A stretch of 64,000 nucleotides of DNA from Phycisphaerae bacterium (GTDB lineage Bacteria; Planctomycetota; Phycisphaerae; Phycisphaerales; SM1A02). The notes below the pieces were generated by a model. It had not been told where the DNA came from. It did no database searches and worked only from the letters and a program-made list of their open reading frames with translations. Positions 8,660-17,283 of the stretch are shown here, piece after piece; the stretch's first letter is position 1; each line of letters opens with the position of its first letter. The position numbers and the translations under genes are program-made. The stretch is from positions 1 through 64,000 of the forward strand of contig JAEUIU010000086.1 in NCBI GenBank assembly GCA_016795065.1, in the 5' to 3' direction.

Positions 8660-9910
8660 ATGCCCCAAGACCACTGCGAGCCATCGATTGGCCCGCCCGA
8701 GCTCTCGCTCGTGGGGGTGTTCACTCGCTTTCTGCGGTTCGGACTGCTCGCTTGGGGAGGCCCAACTGCCCAGATCGACATGATTCGGCACGAGCTGGTC
8801 GAACGGGAACGCTGGGTGGATGAGCCGCGATTTCGCAGGGCGCTGGCCGTCTATCAGGCTCTTCCCGGACCGGAGGCACATGAACTCTGCTGCTGGTTCG
8901 GCATGCTCGCCCGCGGCCGGGCCGGGTCGATCGCCGCAGGTCTGGGCTTCATGTTGCCCGGCTTCATCCTCATGCTGCTTTGTGCGTCTCTCTACATGCA
9001 CTTCGGCGTCCGAGGAGCGATCGTGGGCGGCGCGTTCGCAGCATCTCAAGCGGCTGTGGTTGGCTTGGTCATTCGTGCGACGGTGCGTCTGGTCATCGCC
9101 TTCGCCTCGGGTGCCCATCTTGGCGCCATCGCGATGATGGCGGGCATTGCCCAACTCATGTCGGTTCCGTTCTGGGTGCCGCTCCTCGTCGGGGGGATCG
9201 CTCACGCGCTGGCCCGAAGTCGACTCGCCGTACTCGCGGCACCGGCGATTCTGGGCGGGATCGCCCTTGCACTTTGGATCGGGTCCCATGTCTCGCTCCC
9301 GGCCGCGATCACCGACGGCGGTCGCAGCCTGACCGTCGAGACTCCCGGTGTCGTGCGCCTTTTCGGAACGGGCCTGACCGGCGGCCTGGTCAGTTTCGGC
9401 GGGGCATACACGGCCATCCCTGTCGTGCACGACGCCGCCACAGGCCCGCATGGCTGGATGACCGAGGCCCAGTTCCTTGACGGCATCGCGATCGGCGGCA
9501 TCCTCCCTGCCCCTCTCGTCATCTTCGGGACATTTGTCGGTTACATGGGAGGCGGCTTCGTCGGCGCGCTGCTCGTGACGCTAGGCATCTTCCTTCCCGC
9601 ATTCGGTTTCACACTCTTGGGTCATGGCGTGTTCGAACGGCTGGTTGCCAATGAGCGGCTGCATGCCTTCTTGGACGGCCTCGCTGCCGCCGTCGCTGGA
9701 CTCATAGCAACAACGGCCCTCTTCCTGCTCGCGAGTTGCGTCGGCTTCTCGCTCAGCGGACAAGGGGAGACCATCGCCATCGCAATCACTCGACCATCAT
9801 CGTTGGTGATTGCCACGGCGAGCTGCTCGCTCCTCTTCGTCGTGAAGGGCCGCTGGATCGTGCCCATCCTTCTCCTCGCGAGTGCGACGGTCGGAGCGAT
9901 CCTCCTCTGA
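8660..9910 (+). CDS. chrA: Chromate transporter, two-domain CHR family
   Basis: A 416-residue inner-membrane protein with about ten to twelve hydrophobic segments and two homologous CHR halves. The first half shows FLRFGLLAWGGPTAQ, then ERERWVDEPRF, LPGPEAHEL and FMLPGFILML. The second half shows GGLVSFGGAYTAIPVV and LDGIAIGGILPAPLVIF. These are the standard family landmarks. Long-chain CHR proteins export chromate by proton antiport. It stands alone between divergent and convergent neighbours with no chrB or chromate-responsive regulator, so resistance may be constitutive or the substrate may be another oxyanion. The ATG at 8660 has no strong ribosome-binding site, but the family N-terminus starts shortly after it. 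Confidence 0.92.
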   Translation: MPQDHCEPSIGPPELSLVGVFTRFLRFGLLAWGGPTAQIDMIRHELVERERWVDEPRFRRALAVYQALPGPEAHELCCWFGMLARGRAGSIAAGLGFMLPGFILMLLCASLYMHFGVRGAIVGGAFAASQAAVVGLVIRATVRLVIAFASGAHLGAIAMMAGIAQLMSVPFWVPLLVGGIAHALARSRLAVLAAPAILGGIALALWIGSHVSLPAAITDGGRSLTVETPGVVRLFGTGLTGGLVSFGGAYTAIPVVHDAATGPHGWMTEAQFLDGIAIGGILPAPLVIFGTFVGYMGGGFVGALLVTLGIFLPAFGFTLLGHGVFERLVANERLHAFLDGLAAAVAGLIATTALFLLASCVGFSLSGQGETIAIAITRPSSLVIATASCSLLFVVKGRWIVPILLLASATVGAILL

Positions 9911-9953
9911 CGACAAAAGCACGATCGCCCGCACGGTGAGGTGCGGGCGATCG
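9911..9953 (-). terminator. Terminator hairpin between chrA and the minus-strand run
   Basis: A perfect 13-base stem (CGATCGCCCGCAC 9922-9934 with GTGCGGGCGATCG 9941-9953) and a 6-base loop. On the minus strand the stem is followed by TGCTTTTGTCG, giving a short T-run, so it best terminates the long minus-strand operon ending at 9991. It begins 11 bases after the chrA stop and probably serves both directions. Confidence 0.75.
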
Positions 9954-9990
9954 GGACTGTCCGTAAGGCCGTCCATGGCCACCGCGCTGC

Positions 9991-10287
9991 TCACGCTGCG
10001 CGGGGACGGTCCGTGTCGTCGTCGCCGTCGGAGCTCAAGCCAAGTTGCTTGGCGAGCTCATCGATCTTGCGGCTAAAGGAATCGAAGAATTCATCGACCT
10101 GAAGCGAGGAAGGAAGTCGAAACGGGAGCGGCTGTCCTTCGAGTTCCACGTGCGTCCTCGGTCGACGGCTGAGTCGGGGGAACATCGCCGCGTATTGTTT
10201 GAATGGAATGGGCGCCGGCGGCTCCAGACCCCTGTCGAAGTCCGTGTCCGCGTCACCGCCCACAAGCTTCAGTCCGCTTCCGTCCAT
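9991..10287 (-). CDS. Small acidic protein of unknown function
   Basis: A 98-residue protein beginning MDGSGLKLVGGDAD, with Pro-rich middle (EPPAPIPFKQYAAMFPRL) and a helical, acidic end (VDEFFDSFSRKIDELAKQLG then DGDDDTDRP). ATG 10287 is preceded by AAGGAG at six bases' distance, which decides the start. There is no signal or membrane segment, so it is cytoplasmic. It is the last gene of the minus-strand run that holds murJ, separated from the coiled-coil gene by 275 bases with an imperfect GGCCCTC/GAGGGCC repeat. I do not recognise a family. Confidence 0.6.
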   Translation of the reverse strand: MDGSGLKLVGGDADTDFDRGLEPPAPIPFKQYAAMFPRLSRRPRTHVELEGQPLPFRLPSSLQVDEFFDSFSRKIDELAKQLGLSSDGDDDTDRPRAA

Positions 10288-10562
10288 GGCAGGCTCCTTC
10301 CGTGGTGCCAGGCGGCATCCGCCGCTCACATTCGCCTGACCGTTGCTGCCGACCCCTCGCGGGGACGCAGGCCTGGCGCGTCATCCTGACCGCGATCCAT
10401 CGGCCCTCGGAAGGCCTGACTTTCGTCGCTGTTGGGATCCGGAGGGCCAATCGCCGACAGGATCTGCGCCATCCACACGACTTGGGCCACTCACCCCATT
10501 TGCCTAACCAGTTGCCTCATCCGATCTGATCGTCAATTGAGCCAGCTCGCAGCCCATCCGCC

Positions 10563-12782
10563 TCAGAGCGTCGCTCCGAAGCGTTCCGCGTCCTCGAAAC
10601 GACGCTTTGCACGAGCAATTCGCCCGAACACGACGATTCCGGTGATGAGGCCGAGCGTTGCCACGCCCGAGAAGAGGAGGCCCGCCGCAACGAGTCGATC
10701 CCATGGTCCCTGCTGCGGCATGAGCACCGAGAAGGTCATCCGTCCGGGAACCTGAGCGTTACCGGTGATACCCGGTCGCGGAACATCGCCCTTGCCCTTC
10801 GCGAGCTTCGCGGATTCGTTCACGAGCGTCGTAGCGAGCGTATCGAGGGCGACGGTTGCGGTCGATGCGTCGGGGCCCTCGGCCACGAGTCGCATGGAGC
10901 CGATTCCGTCGGAGTCGATTCGCACGCCATCCAGCCAGGCATTGAACTCTGCATTGTCCTTCATGGCGGTGACGCCGCGATCGGCAAGGCGCTTCTTGAC
11001 CGCAGAGCGCAGGCCGTCGTCAGCGAGTGCCTCCCGATGGACCGCCTGGAAGAGCGCATCGGCCTCGGGCGTGAGCGTCTCGCCATCGCGCGCCTTCGCG
11101 GTCAGGTCAACACTCGCCACCGCGCCGCCCGGCAGCACCGCCGGGGCTGCGAACCACGCACCGGCGCCAAGACCAGTGACGACCAGCATGAACCACGCGG
11201 CGACAAGTGAACCGCGGTGTCGAGCGTAGCGGCTGACCATGTCGCGTTCGCTTGCGGCCAGCAGCTCCTGCACCTGACGCAGTTCCTCGCGTTGCCGCTT
11301 GACAAGGCGTTCCTCCTCGAGGACCCGCACCATCGCGTTCTCGGCGACCTGACGGACTTCGACCTCACGCTTGAGCTTGCGCTCGCGCTGAAGTCGTCGA
11401 GCGAGGTCGATGCGCCGCTTGCGGGTGGAGAGAAAGGACACGGCCGCAGCGAGCTTGGCCTCAGTCTGGGCAAGCGCTCGCTCCTGCTCGGAGCCGACTG
11501 TCCTATGCGATTCATTCGACGCGCGAGCTTCCGCAGCGGCCTGTTCCGCCGCGGCAATCTCAGCGCGCAGCCGCTCGATCTCATTCGCCGCCGCGTCAAG
11601 GGCGCTGGTATCAACAACCGTCTCGACCACTCGCTCGACGACCTTCTCGGGGACGACGTTTGCGGCAGCGATCGCCTGTTTCAGCTCGCCCTCCAGCTCG
11701 GCGATGCGGGCCTCGTGGGCGAGAAGGCGCTGTCGCTGCTCGTTCACCATGGCGAGAGCGCTTGCGCCGCGCTCAAGCTGGGGGGCGGAATCAGCCACCG
11801 ACTTCGCCAACGCTGCCAGCTTGTCGCCGGCCGTACGCAGGCTGTGACGGGTCATTTCGACCTCGCGCTCCAACTCAACGATGCGACCGTCCCGCTCGGC
11901 GATCGTACGGTCCTTCGATTCGACCACTTCGTCGCGGCTCCGAAGCGATGACTCGGAGTCCTCGTTGAGCTCGCGAAGCTGGGTGATGGTCAACATCAGC
12001 GAGGCTTCGTTTCGCTCGGCGGCGGCAAGGGCCTCCGCCTGGAGTCGGCGCGTTTCGACCAGTTCGGCCTCTTCACTGCGAGCCGCTTGAAGCTCGCCCG
12101 CGAGCCGATCACGTTCGGCGCGGAGCTCGCCGACGTGCCCATCGAGGGCAAGAAGCCGCTCGTTGACGCTGGTGATCTCCAGCCGAAGGGCGTCTCGTTC
12201 GGCGGCAATGTCCGTGGCCTCACGACCCATCTCCTCGCGTGCCCGCTCGAGAGCTGCTCGCTCGGCGCTGACGAGTCGTGTCGCCTCCTCGACCGCCACC
12301 TCGCGCTCGCTGAGGGCGTTGTCCCGGTCGCGGAGCGCGCCGTCGCGCTCGGATTGAAGCCGTTCGCGCTCAGACAAGGCCCCTTCGCGTGATTCGACCT
12401 CGACCGTTCGCTCACCCACGCGCATCGACTCGGCGTGCAGCGACTCCCCCATTGCCCGGAGCTGGGCCTCGCGTGCAGTGAGGAGCGCTTCTGCGGAATG
12501 AATCTCCTGTTCGCGCTCGTCGAGCCGGCGCCCGCGATCGGCGAAGTGGGCAAGCTCCTCGGAGGAACGCACTTGAGCGGTGCGAAGCCGCTCCAACTGG
12601 CGCTCGACCTCGCCGATCAGGTCCAACACATCCTGATGGGTTCGCACCGGCTGGTCCGGCAGCGGCTGCGATGCCATGGGCTCCCCCATGGGATATTCAG
12701 CGTGACCACTGTTGGCCATCGGGAGCTGGTCGCCGGTTTCCTGTGTCGTGTCGGAGGTTGATTCGTTCCAGTCGCCGTTCAT
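10563..12782 (-). CDS. Long coiled-coil membrane protein with co-polymerase-like topology
   Basis: A 739-residue protein. Residues about 40-510 are almost pure charged coiled coil (runs such as LDEREQEIHSAEALLTAREA). Two membrane helices follow at about 530-550 and 697-722, enclosing a roughly 150-residue outside domain that contains RLVAEGPDASTATVALDTLA. The pair of helices with a domain between them resembles Wzz-type polysaccharide co-polymerases, but there the helices sit at the two ends of the protein; here a huge cytoplasmic coiled coil is added in front. The C-terminus is short and basic. ATG 12782 has GGAG nine bases upstream; ATG 12800 is also possible. It follows murJ by about 145 bases. 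A role in envelope glycan organisation is inference from topology and neighbours. Confidence 0.65.
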   Translation of the reverse strand: MNGDWNESTSDTTQETGDQLPMANSGHAEYPMGEPMASQPLPDQPVRTHQDVLDLIGEVERQLERLRTAQVRSSEELAHFADRGRRLDEREQEIHSAEALLTAREAQLRAMGESLHAESMRVGERTVEVESREGALSERERLQSERDGALRDRDNALSEREVAVEEATRLVSAERAALERAREEMGREATDIAAERDALRLEITSVNERLLALDGHVGELRAERDRLAGELQAARSEEAELVETRRLQAEALAAAERNEASLMLTITQLRELNEDSESSLRSRDEVVESKDRTIAERDGRIVELEREVEMTRHSLRTAGDKLAALAKSVADSAPQLERGASALAMVNEQRQRLLAHEARIAELEGELKQAIAAANVVPEKVVERVVETVVDTSALDAAANEIERLRAEIAAAEQAAAEARASNESHRTVGSEQERALAQTEAKLAAAVSFLSTRKRRIDLARRLQRERKLKREVEVRQVAENAMVRVLEEERLVKRQREELRQVQELLAASERDMVSRYARHRGSLVAAWFMLVVTGLGAGAWFAAPAVLPGGAVASVDLTAKARDGETLTPEADALFQAVHREALADDGLRSAVKKRLADRGVTAMKDNAEFNAWLDGVRIDSDGIGSMRLVAEGPDASTATVALDTLATTLVNESAKLAKGKGDVPRPGITGNAQVPGRMTFSVLMPQQGPWDRLVAAGLLFSGVATLGLITGIVVFGRIARAKRRFEDAERFGATL

Positions 12783-12927
12783 GTGGTATCGCTCCGGCAT
12801 CGACCGCCTTGTCGATGCTGTGAACGGCTATCGGTCGCTGGAGCAACCGACTGAATCGGCACTGTCGTTCTCACCGGAAAGTTCGGCTGTTGTCCGCGCG
12901 AACCCCGCTCAAGTCATGCCGGAAGCG

Positions 12928-14607
12928 TCATTTCCGGCCCAGCGCCCAGCGCAACTCCGGCATCCGCAACAGGAACGCCCCTCCGGCGACGGCCATGGCC
13001 CCGAGTCCCATGAGGAGGCCCAGTTCGACGACCGCCGCCCCCCAACTCGAGCTTGCCGGAAGTAGCCAATGGGCAAGGAACATCGGCGCCGCCATGCCAG
13101 CGGTGACGGCCGCAGTGCGTCCCCATGATGCGAGCACCTCGTGGTCCACCACACGACCCATGCGTCGGGTGAGGATCCTGGCCAGGATCACGCACTGGAT
13201 CATCGAGCAAATGGCGGTTGACCAGGCCAAGCCTGCTTCCCGCAGGCCGGTCCAGATCAGGGTCAGGTTCAGCGTGAGGTTCAGGAGCACCATGCCGACG
13301 GCGACGCGCGTCGGCGTCTTGGAGTCACCGCTCGCATAGAAGGCACGCGTCCAAACGTGCACCATGCAGTAGCTCCAGATCGCCGGGGCATAGCCGAGCA
13401 GAACGAACGCAACACGATCGGTGTCTTCGGGCGTGAACCGGCCGCCCTGAAGCATCACCGCAACAGCTGGACGGCCGACCAGCATCAGCCCGACGCTGGC
13501 CGGCAGTCCGATGAAGAGAGTGAGGCGAAGGCCGCGGCGCAGGGTGCCGAGGAACGCGGGAAGGTCCTTGGCTTGCCGCGAGAGCACGGGGAAGATCGCG
13601 CTGGCGATGGCGATGCCGAAGACACCCAGCGGAAACTCGTAGAGGCGCTGGGCGTTGGCGAGCGTCGACATGGCCCCATCCTGAAGCGGAAACGCAACGC
13701 CAAAGATCGTGGGCCCGATGATCGTCGGCCAGCTTGCGACGAGGCCGTCGAGGAACGTGTTGACCTGAAGGACGCCGAGCCCGAGCATCATCGGGAGCGC
13801 CTGGGCGAGCATCTCTCGCATGTGGATCCAGCTTGGGGCGGCGCGGTCACGCAGGTCACTCCACGCCCCGCGCACGCTCAGGTGAAGATGCCTGGCGGCG
13901 GCGAACGACCAGACGACCTGAAGCACGCCGGCGAGCACGACGCTCGCCCCGACAAGGATCGCGTGGGTGCCTTGGGCCTCGATGTCATCGCTTCGAAAGA
14001 GCGGCAGGAATGCAACACAGGCCCCGACGATGGCGAGGTTGAGGATCAGCGGACTTGCCGCGGTCGGACCGAAACGATCGTGCGTCTGAAGGACCGAACC
14101 GAGCACCGCGACGATGCAGACCAGCGGCATGTAGGGCAGCATGGTCATCAGCAGCTCAAGCCCCAACCGTGTCATGTCACCGGAGCCAGCGGCGTTGTGG
14201 TGCACGACGAAGAGGACGACTTCGGCCACGATGACCATCGCGTTGAGCACGAGGCCGAGGAGGAGCAGCGTGAGCGATGCGAACCGGCGGGCTTGTACGG
14301 GATCACTTGTATCGAGGCGGGCGTAGATCGGGAGGAACGAAGCGCTCAAGGCCCCTTCACCGAAGAGACGGCGAAAGAGGTTCGGCACCATGAAGCCGAA
14401 CGAGAACGCGTCCATGACCGGACCGACGCCGAAGGCCCGGCTGAGTGTGGCATCGCGGGCCAGGCCGGTGAAACGCGAGAGAAGCGTCAGCAGCGTGAAG
14501 GTCCGGGCGTTTCGCTCGAACCGGTCGCCGGTGCCGTGAGCGCCACGGCCGTGGCGATCGGACGACCCGCTGGAATCACTCGGCGTTGGGGTGGGGCTGG
14601 CGGCCAT
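12928..14607 (-). CDS. murJ: Lipid II flippase MurJ
   Basis: A 559-residue member of the MOP superfamily with about 14 membrane helices. The N-terminal signature TLLSRFTGLARDATLSRAFG, MDAFSFGFMVPNLFRRLFGE and ALSASFLPIYAR is diagnostic of MurJ/MviN. It flips lipid-linked peptidoglycan precursor across the inner membrane. The Gly/Ser/His-rich first 35 residues are an extra cytoplasmic tail. It sits third from the end of a minus-strand run with a lipoprotein 50 bases upstream. Presence of this gene argues that the organism makes peptidoglycan, as is now accepted for planctomycetes. Confidence 0.95.
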   Translation of the reverse strand: MAASPTPTPSDSSGSSDRHGRGAHGTGDRFERNARTFTLLTLLSRFTGLARDATLSRAFGVGPVMDAFSFGFMVPNLFRRLFGEGALSASFLPIYARLDTSDPVQARRFASLTLLLLGLVLNAMVIVAEVVLFVVHHNAAGSGDMTRLGLELLMTMLPYMPLVCIVAVLGSVLQTHDRFGPTAASPLILNLAIVGACVAFLPLFRSDDIEAQGTHAILVGASVVLAGVLQVVWSFAAARHLHLSVRGAWSDLRDRAAPSWIHMREMLAQALPMMLGLGVLQVNTFLDGLVASWPTIIGPTIFGVAFPLQDGAMSTLANAQRLYEFPLGVFGIAIASAIFPVLSRQAKDLPAFLGTLRRGLRLTLFIGLPASVGLMLVGRPAVAVMLQGGRFTPEDTDRVAFVLLGYAPAIWSYCMVHVWTRAFYASGDSKTPTRVAVGMVLLNLTLNLTLIWTGLREAGLAWSTAICSMIQCVILARILTRRMGRVVDHEVLASWGRTAAVTAGMAAPMFLAHWLLPASSSWGAAVVELGLLMGLGAMAVAGGAFLLRMPELRWALGRK

Positions 14608-14657
14608 CCTTGGCCTCGTGTCAAGCGGCGGACAGGTTTCGTGAACTCGCGGACGCG

Positions 14658-15062
14658 TCAGCCGGCGTTGGAGACAACGATCACGGCGCTGGACATTTCG
14701 GGGTCGACGCGCCGTCGTGCGATCTCGACCGTCGCCGTGCGGGTCCCCTTCTCAAACACCAGCTTCGCCTCGGCAGGGAGCATGCGCTGCTCGCGCAGGG
14801 TCCAACCGCTCGATGCGTAGCGGCTCATGGTCTCCTCGGCGACAGCGTTGATGTCTTCAACGGTGCCGGCAAGGATGAACCGGCCGCCGGCAAGCTGTCC
14901 GTCGATGCGGGCAATGTCGAAGGCGTAGCGCACGTCCATCTCCGGCGGAGCCGAAACGTCGCTGTCCAGGAGCGTCATGGCGTGGTCGCTGCCGCAGCCG
15001 CCCGCCATCGCCGTTAGGAGAGCGACCCCAACCGCGAGCGCCGACCCGAGGCATCGCGGCAT
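14658..15062 (-). CDS. Small lipoprotein of unknown function
   Basis: A 134-residue protein whose N-terminus is a lipoprotein signal (basic n-region, hydrophobic ALAVGVALLTAM, lipobox AGGC near residue 22). The mature part begins GSDHAMTLLDSD and is a compact alpha/beta domain with no known motif. I chose ATG 15062 because the signal peptide begins there; an in-frame GTG at 15125 would add 21 non-signal residues. It lies between the VanZ-like gene and murJ, with short gaps, so it is probably an envelope component of the same operon. Confidence 0.65.
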   Translation of the reverse strand: MPRCLGSALAVGVALLTAMAGGCGSDHAMTLLDSDVSAPPEMDVRYAFDIARIDGQLAGGRFILAGTVEDINAVAEETMSRYASSGWTLREQRMLPAEAKLVFEKGTRTATVEIARRRVDPEMSSAVIVVSNAG

Positions 15063-15134
15063 GGAGGCGGAACGCGGAGTGGTCGACTGGAAGCGTGGGG
15101 TGCGTTGATAGGCGTGTTGGGGCACGATCGAATT

Positions 15135-16250
15135 CTACGGATTCCCCGCCTCGACGCGAACGAAGCCCGCCCCGCACTCGCCGCACCGGCCGACGCCCTT
15201 CGGGGCGGAGGTTGCTCGCAGGTCGTGGCCGCAGCCCAGGCAGGTCCGGCTTCCGTACTCAAGCCGCACGGCAATGCGATTTCGGCAACGGTCGACCGTC
15301 AGTGCGGCAACGATCACCAGGAGGACGATGTGAAAATTGGCTTCCATTCCGCGGGCTGGGCCGCGCAGCCATTCGTTGAGCAGCAGCACCGGCTCACTCG
15401 TCCCAACAACCCCCGCACTGAGCTGGATGGCGATGATCGCGAAGAGAATGGTGCCCAGACCACCGAGGACCGGCGGGGTGCAGGCCCGCACAATCGCGGA
15501 AGGAGCAAGACCGGGCATCGGAAACCACTGGCCAAGGAGCGGTGTCCGCCCACAGGCCGTGCAAGGGCCCGCTTCGCCTCCCACCGTCTGGCCGCAGCCG
15601 AGGCAGAGCGTTCGCTCCATCATCCGGTCCTCCATGGCCCGTACGGCGAGGATCACGTAGACGAAGGAAGCGGCGAGCCCCCCAAGCACGAGTCCGATGA
15701 TGCCCGCCTGGACCGGCGTCGGCGTCTCGGAGACGCCGTTGAGCATGATCGCGGTCGGCATGCCGATCGTGACGCCAGCGGCAGCGCTGGCGACGAGGGC
15801 CATGAATCGCGAGGGCTCGCTCAGGACCAGATCGACGACGGCGTCGAACCTCTCCCGCCGCAGCCTGGCGATGGGGAGTCGAAGGGGACGCGTCGCCCAG
15901 AGCATCAGCGCCGTCGAGCCTGCCCCAAGCCATCCGGCCAGCATGTCCTCGACCGAGAAGCTCCGCCCCAAACCGGGCACCGCCTGGGTCACCTCATCGA
16001 GAACGATCCACGCGCAGGCGAAGAGGAGAAGCGCCCAGGTGCTTCGGAAGTAGCGACCCCGCGAGAGAAAAAAGGCCAGCCCTCCGAAGGCGACGAAATG
16101 GAGCATCTTGTCGACGGGATGGTTCGGGTCGCCGATCTGAAGCCGCGGCCAATGCGTGCCTGCGACGGCGACGCCGGCATAGAGGCCGAGGACCACGCGC
16201 GACATCGCGACGGCGCGCCGCGAAACCGGCTCCATCGCCGACAGGCGCAT
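15135..16250 (-). CDS. VanZ-like membrane protein with two zinc ribbons
   Basis: A 371-residue protein. The first 120 residues resemble VanZ-family proteins (KMLHFVAFGGLAFFL and DEVTQAVPGLGRSFSVEDM). There are about eight hydrophobic segments in all. Two zinc-ribbon-like Cys clusters follow: CLGCG...CTACG in the middle and CLGCGHDL...CGECG near the C-terminus. The second cluster resembles ribbons found in other planctomycete membrane proteins, including the one at 58858. ATG 16250 overlaps the parA stop by one base (TGATG); a GTG one codon earlier is possible. The molecular function is unknown; VanZ proteins are linked to envelope antibiotic tolerance, which is only suggestive here. Confidence 0.65.
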   Translation of the reverse strand: MRLSAMEPVSRRAVAMSRVVLGLYAGVAVAGTHWPRLQIGDPNHPVDKMLHFVAFGGLAFFLSRGRYFRSTWALLLFACAWIVLDEVTQAVPGLGRSFSVEDMLAGWLGAGSTALMLWATRPLRLPIARLRRERFDAVVDLVLSEPSRFMALVASAAAGVTIGMPTAIMLNGVSETPTPVQAGIIGLVLGGLAASFVYVILAVRAMEDRMMERTLCLGCGQTVGGEAGPCTACGRTPLLGQWFPMPGLAPSAIVRACTPPVLGGLGTILFAIIAIQLSAGVVGTSEPVLLLNEWLRGPARGMEANFHIVLLVIVAALTVDRCRNRIAVRLEYGSRTCLGCGHDLRATSAPKGVGRCGECGAGFVRVEAGNP

Positions 16251-17257
16251 CACGAGGGGCTGTCCCCTTCGTCAGCGGCATCGACGTGAACGCCAACGTC
16301 GGAGGCGATACTCAGCGTGGCCGAGCGAATCTCGACCGCAGCCGGTGTCGTCGCCTCCGGGCCCGCATTGGGCTTGAGTTCGGGCAGTTGACCCCGAGCA
16401 TTCGACCGTTCCCAGTCGCGGACAAACCGCTCGGCAAGCGTTCGGTAGTCCAACGCGCCCGGGCACCACGGGGCGTAGTCGAAGATGGTCTGGCCGAAGC
16501 TCGGGCTTTCGGCGAGCTTCACGTTGCGGCGAATCGCCGGGCGGAAGACCTGGGCTCCATCCCAAGGCTGTCCCGTTCCCTTCGAGGCTTCGAAGAACTG
16601 GTCGAGTTCGTTGACCACTTCCTTGCCATGCGCGGTCTGCGTCTCGTGCATGCAGAGGATCACGCCCGAGACGCGTAGGTCCTGATTCACCCCGCGCGAG
16701 ACGATGGCCACGGTCTCTAACAGTTTGCTCAACCCTTGCATGGCCAGGAACTGGGCCTGCATGGGAACGATCACCTCGCGGGCCATCGAAAGGGCGTTGA
16801 GGGTCAGAAGTCCCAGGCTTGGAGGGCAATCGATCAGCACGTAGTCGTAACGCGAAAGCAGTGGTGCAAAGCGATCCTTGAGGATCCGATGCCGCGTCGG
16901 GTGACCGGCAAGCTCGCTCTCGACCGCCGCGAGATCGACCGTCGACGGCAGGCAATCGAGATTCGGCCGGGCCCGCACGATCGCGTCCTCGATCGGAAAG
17001 TCCGGATCGAGAAAGACGTCGTAGGCGGTGCGCCCGACGGTCGTGCCGTCAATGCCGAGGTAGAGGGAGAGGTGACCCTGCGGATCGAGATCGATGAGGC
17101 AGACGCGCCGGCCAAGTTCGGCGATCGCCGCCCCGATGTTCACCGTCGAAGTCGTCTTCCCAACGCCGCCCTTCTGATTCAGCAGAGCGGCGATGCGCGT
17201 CGGCGCGCCGCTCGCACTGGGCACAAGCGGATTCGGATCGGCGACATCGGTGGACAT
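16250..17257 (-). CDS. ParA/Soj-family ATPase
   Basis: A 335-residue deviant-Walker ATPase. KGGVGKTT carries both the signature and the P-loop lysines, VCLIDLDPQG is the Walker A' strand, and YVLIDCPPSLGLLTLNAL is the Walker B region. These proteins form ATP-dependent dimers on DNA or membrane and position chromosomes, plasmids or protein complexes. No parB or parS-like site is adjacent, and the neighbours are envelope genes, so it may position an envelope or surface machine rather than DNA. ATG 17257 is chosen because the family core starts shortly after it; a GTG/ATG-type start farther upstream at 17353 would overlap the previous gene. Confidence 0.85.
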   Translation of the reverse strand: MSTDVADPNPLVPSASGAPTRIAALLNQKGGVGKTTSTVNIGAAIAELGRRVCLIDLDPQGHLSLYLGIDGTTVGRTAYDVFLDPDFPIEDAIVRARPNLDCLPSTVDLAAVESELAGHPTRHRILKDRFAPLLSRYDYVLIDCPPSLGLLTLNALSMAREVIVPMQAQFLAMQGLSKLLETVAIVSRGVNQDLRVSGVILCMHETQTAHGKEVVNELDQFFEASKGTGQPWDGAQVFRPAIRRNVKLAESPSFGQTIFDYAPWCPGALDYRTLAERFVRDWERSNARGQLPELKPNAGPEATTPAAVEIRSATLSIASDVGVHVDAADEGDSPS

Positions 17258-17283
17258 GGCCGCAGTATACGGAAGGCCTCGCC

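Noticed and set aside
13357..14820. Long plus-strand open frame opposite murJ
   Set aside because: It is an antisense reading of murJ, rich in Arg, Glu and His with no domain, as expected in GC-rich DNA.
15105..16289. Long plus-strand open frame opposite the VanZ-like gene
   Set aside because: Composition is typical of an antisense shadow and the opposite strand encodes recognisable membrane and zinc-ribbon segments.
16250..17257. Chromosome partition locus
   Set aside because: Only ParA is present; no ParB gene and no parS-like palindrome were found nearby.
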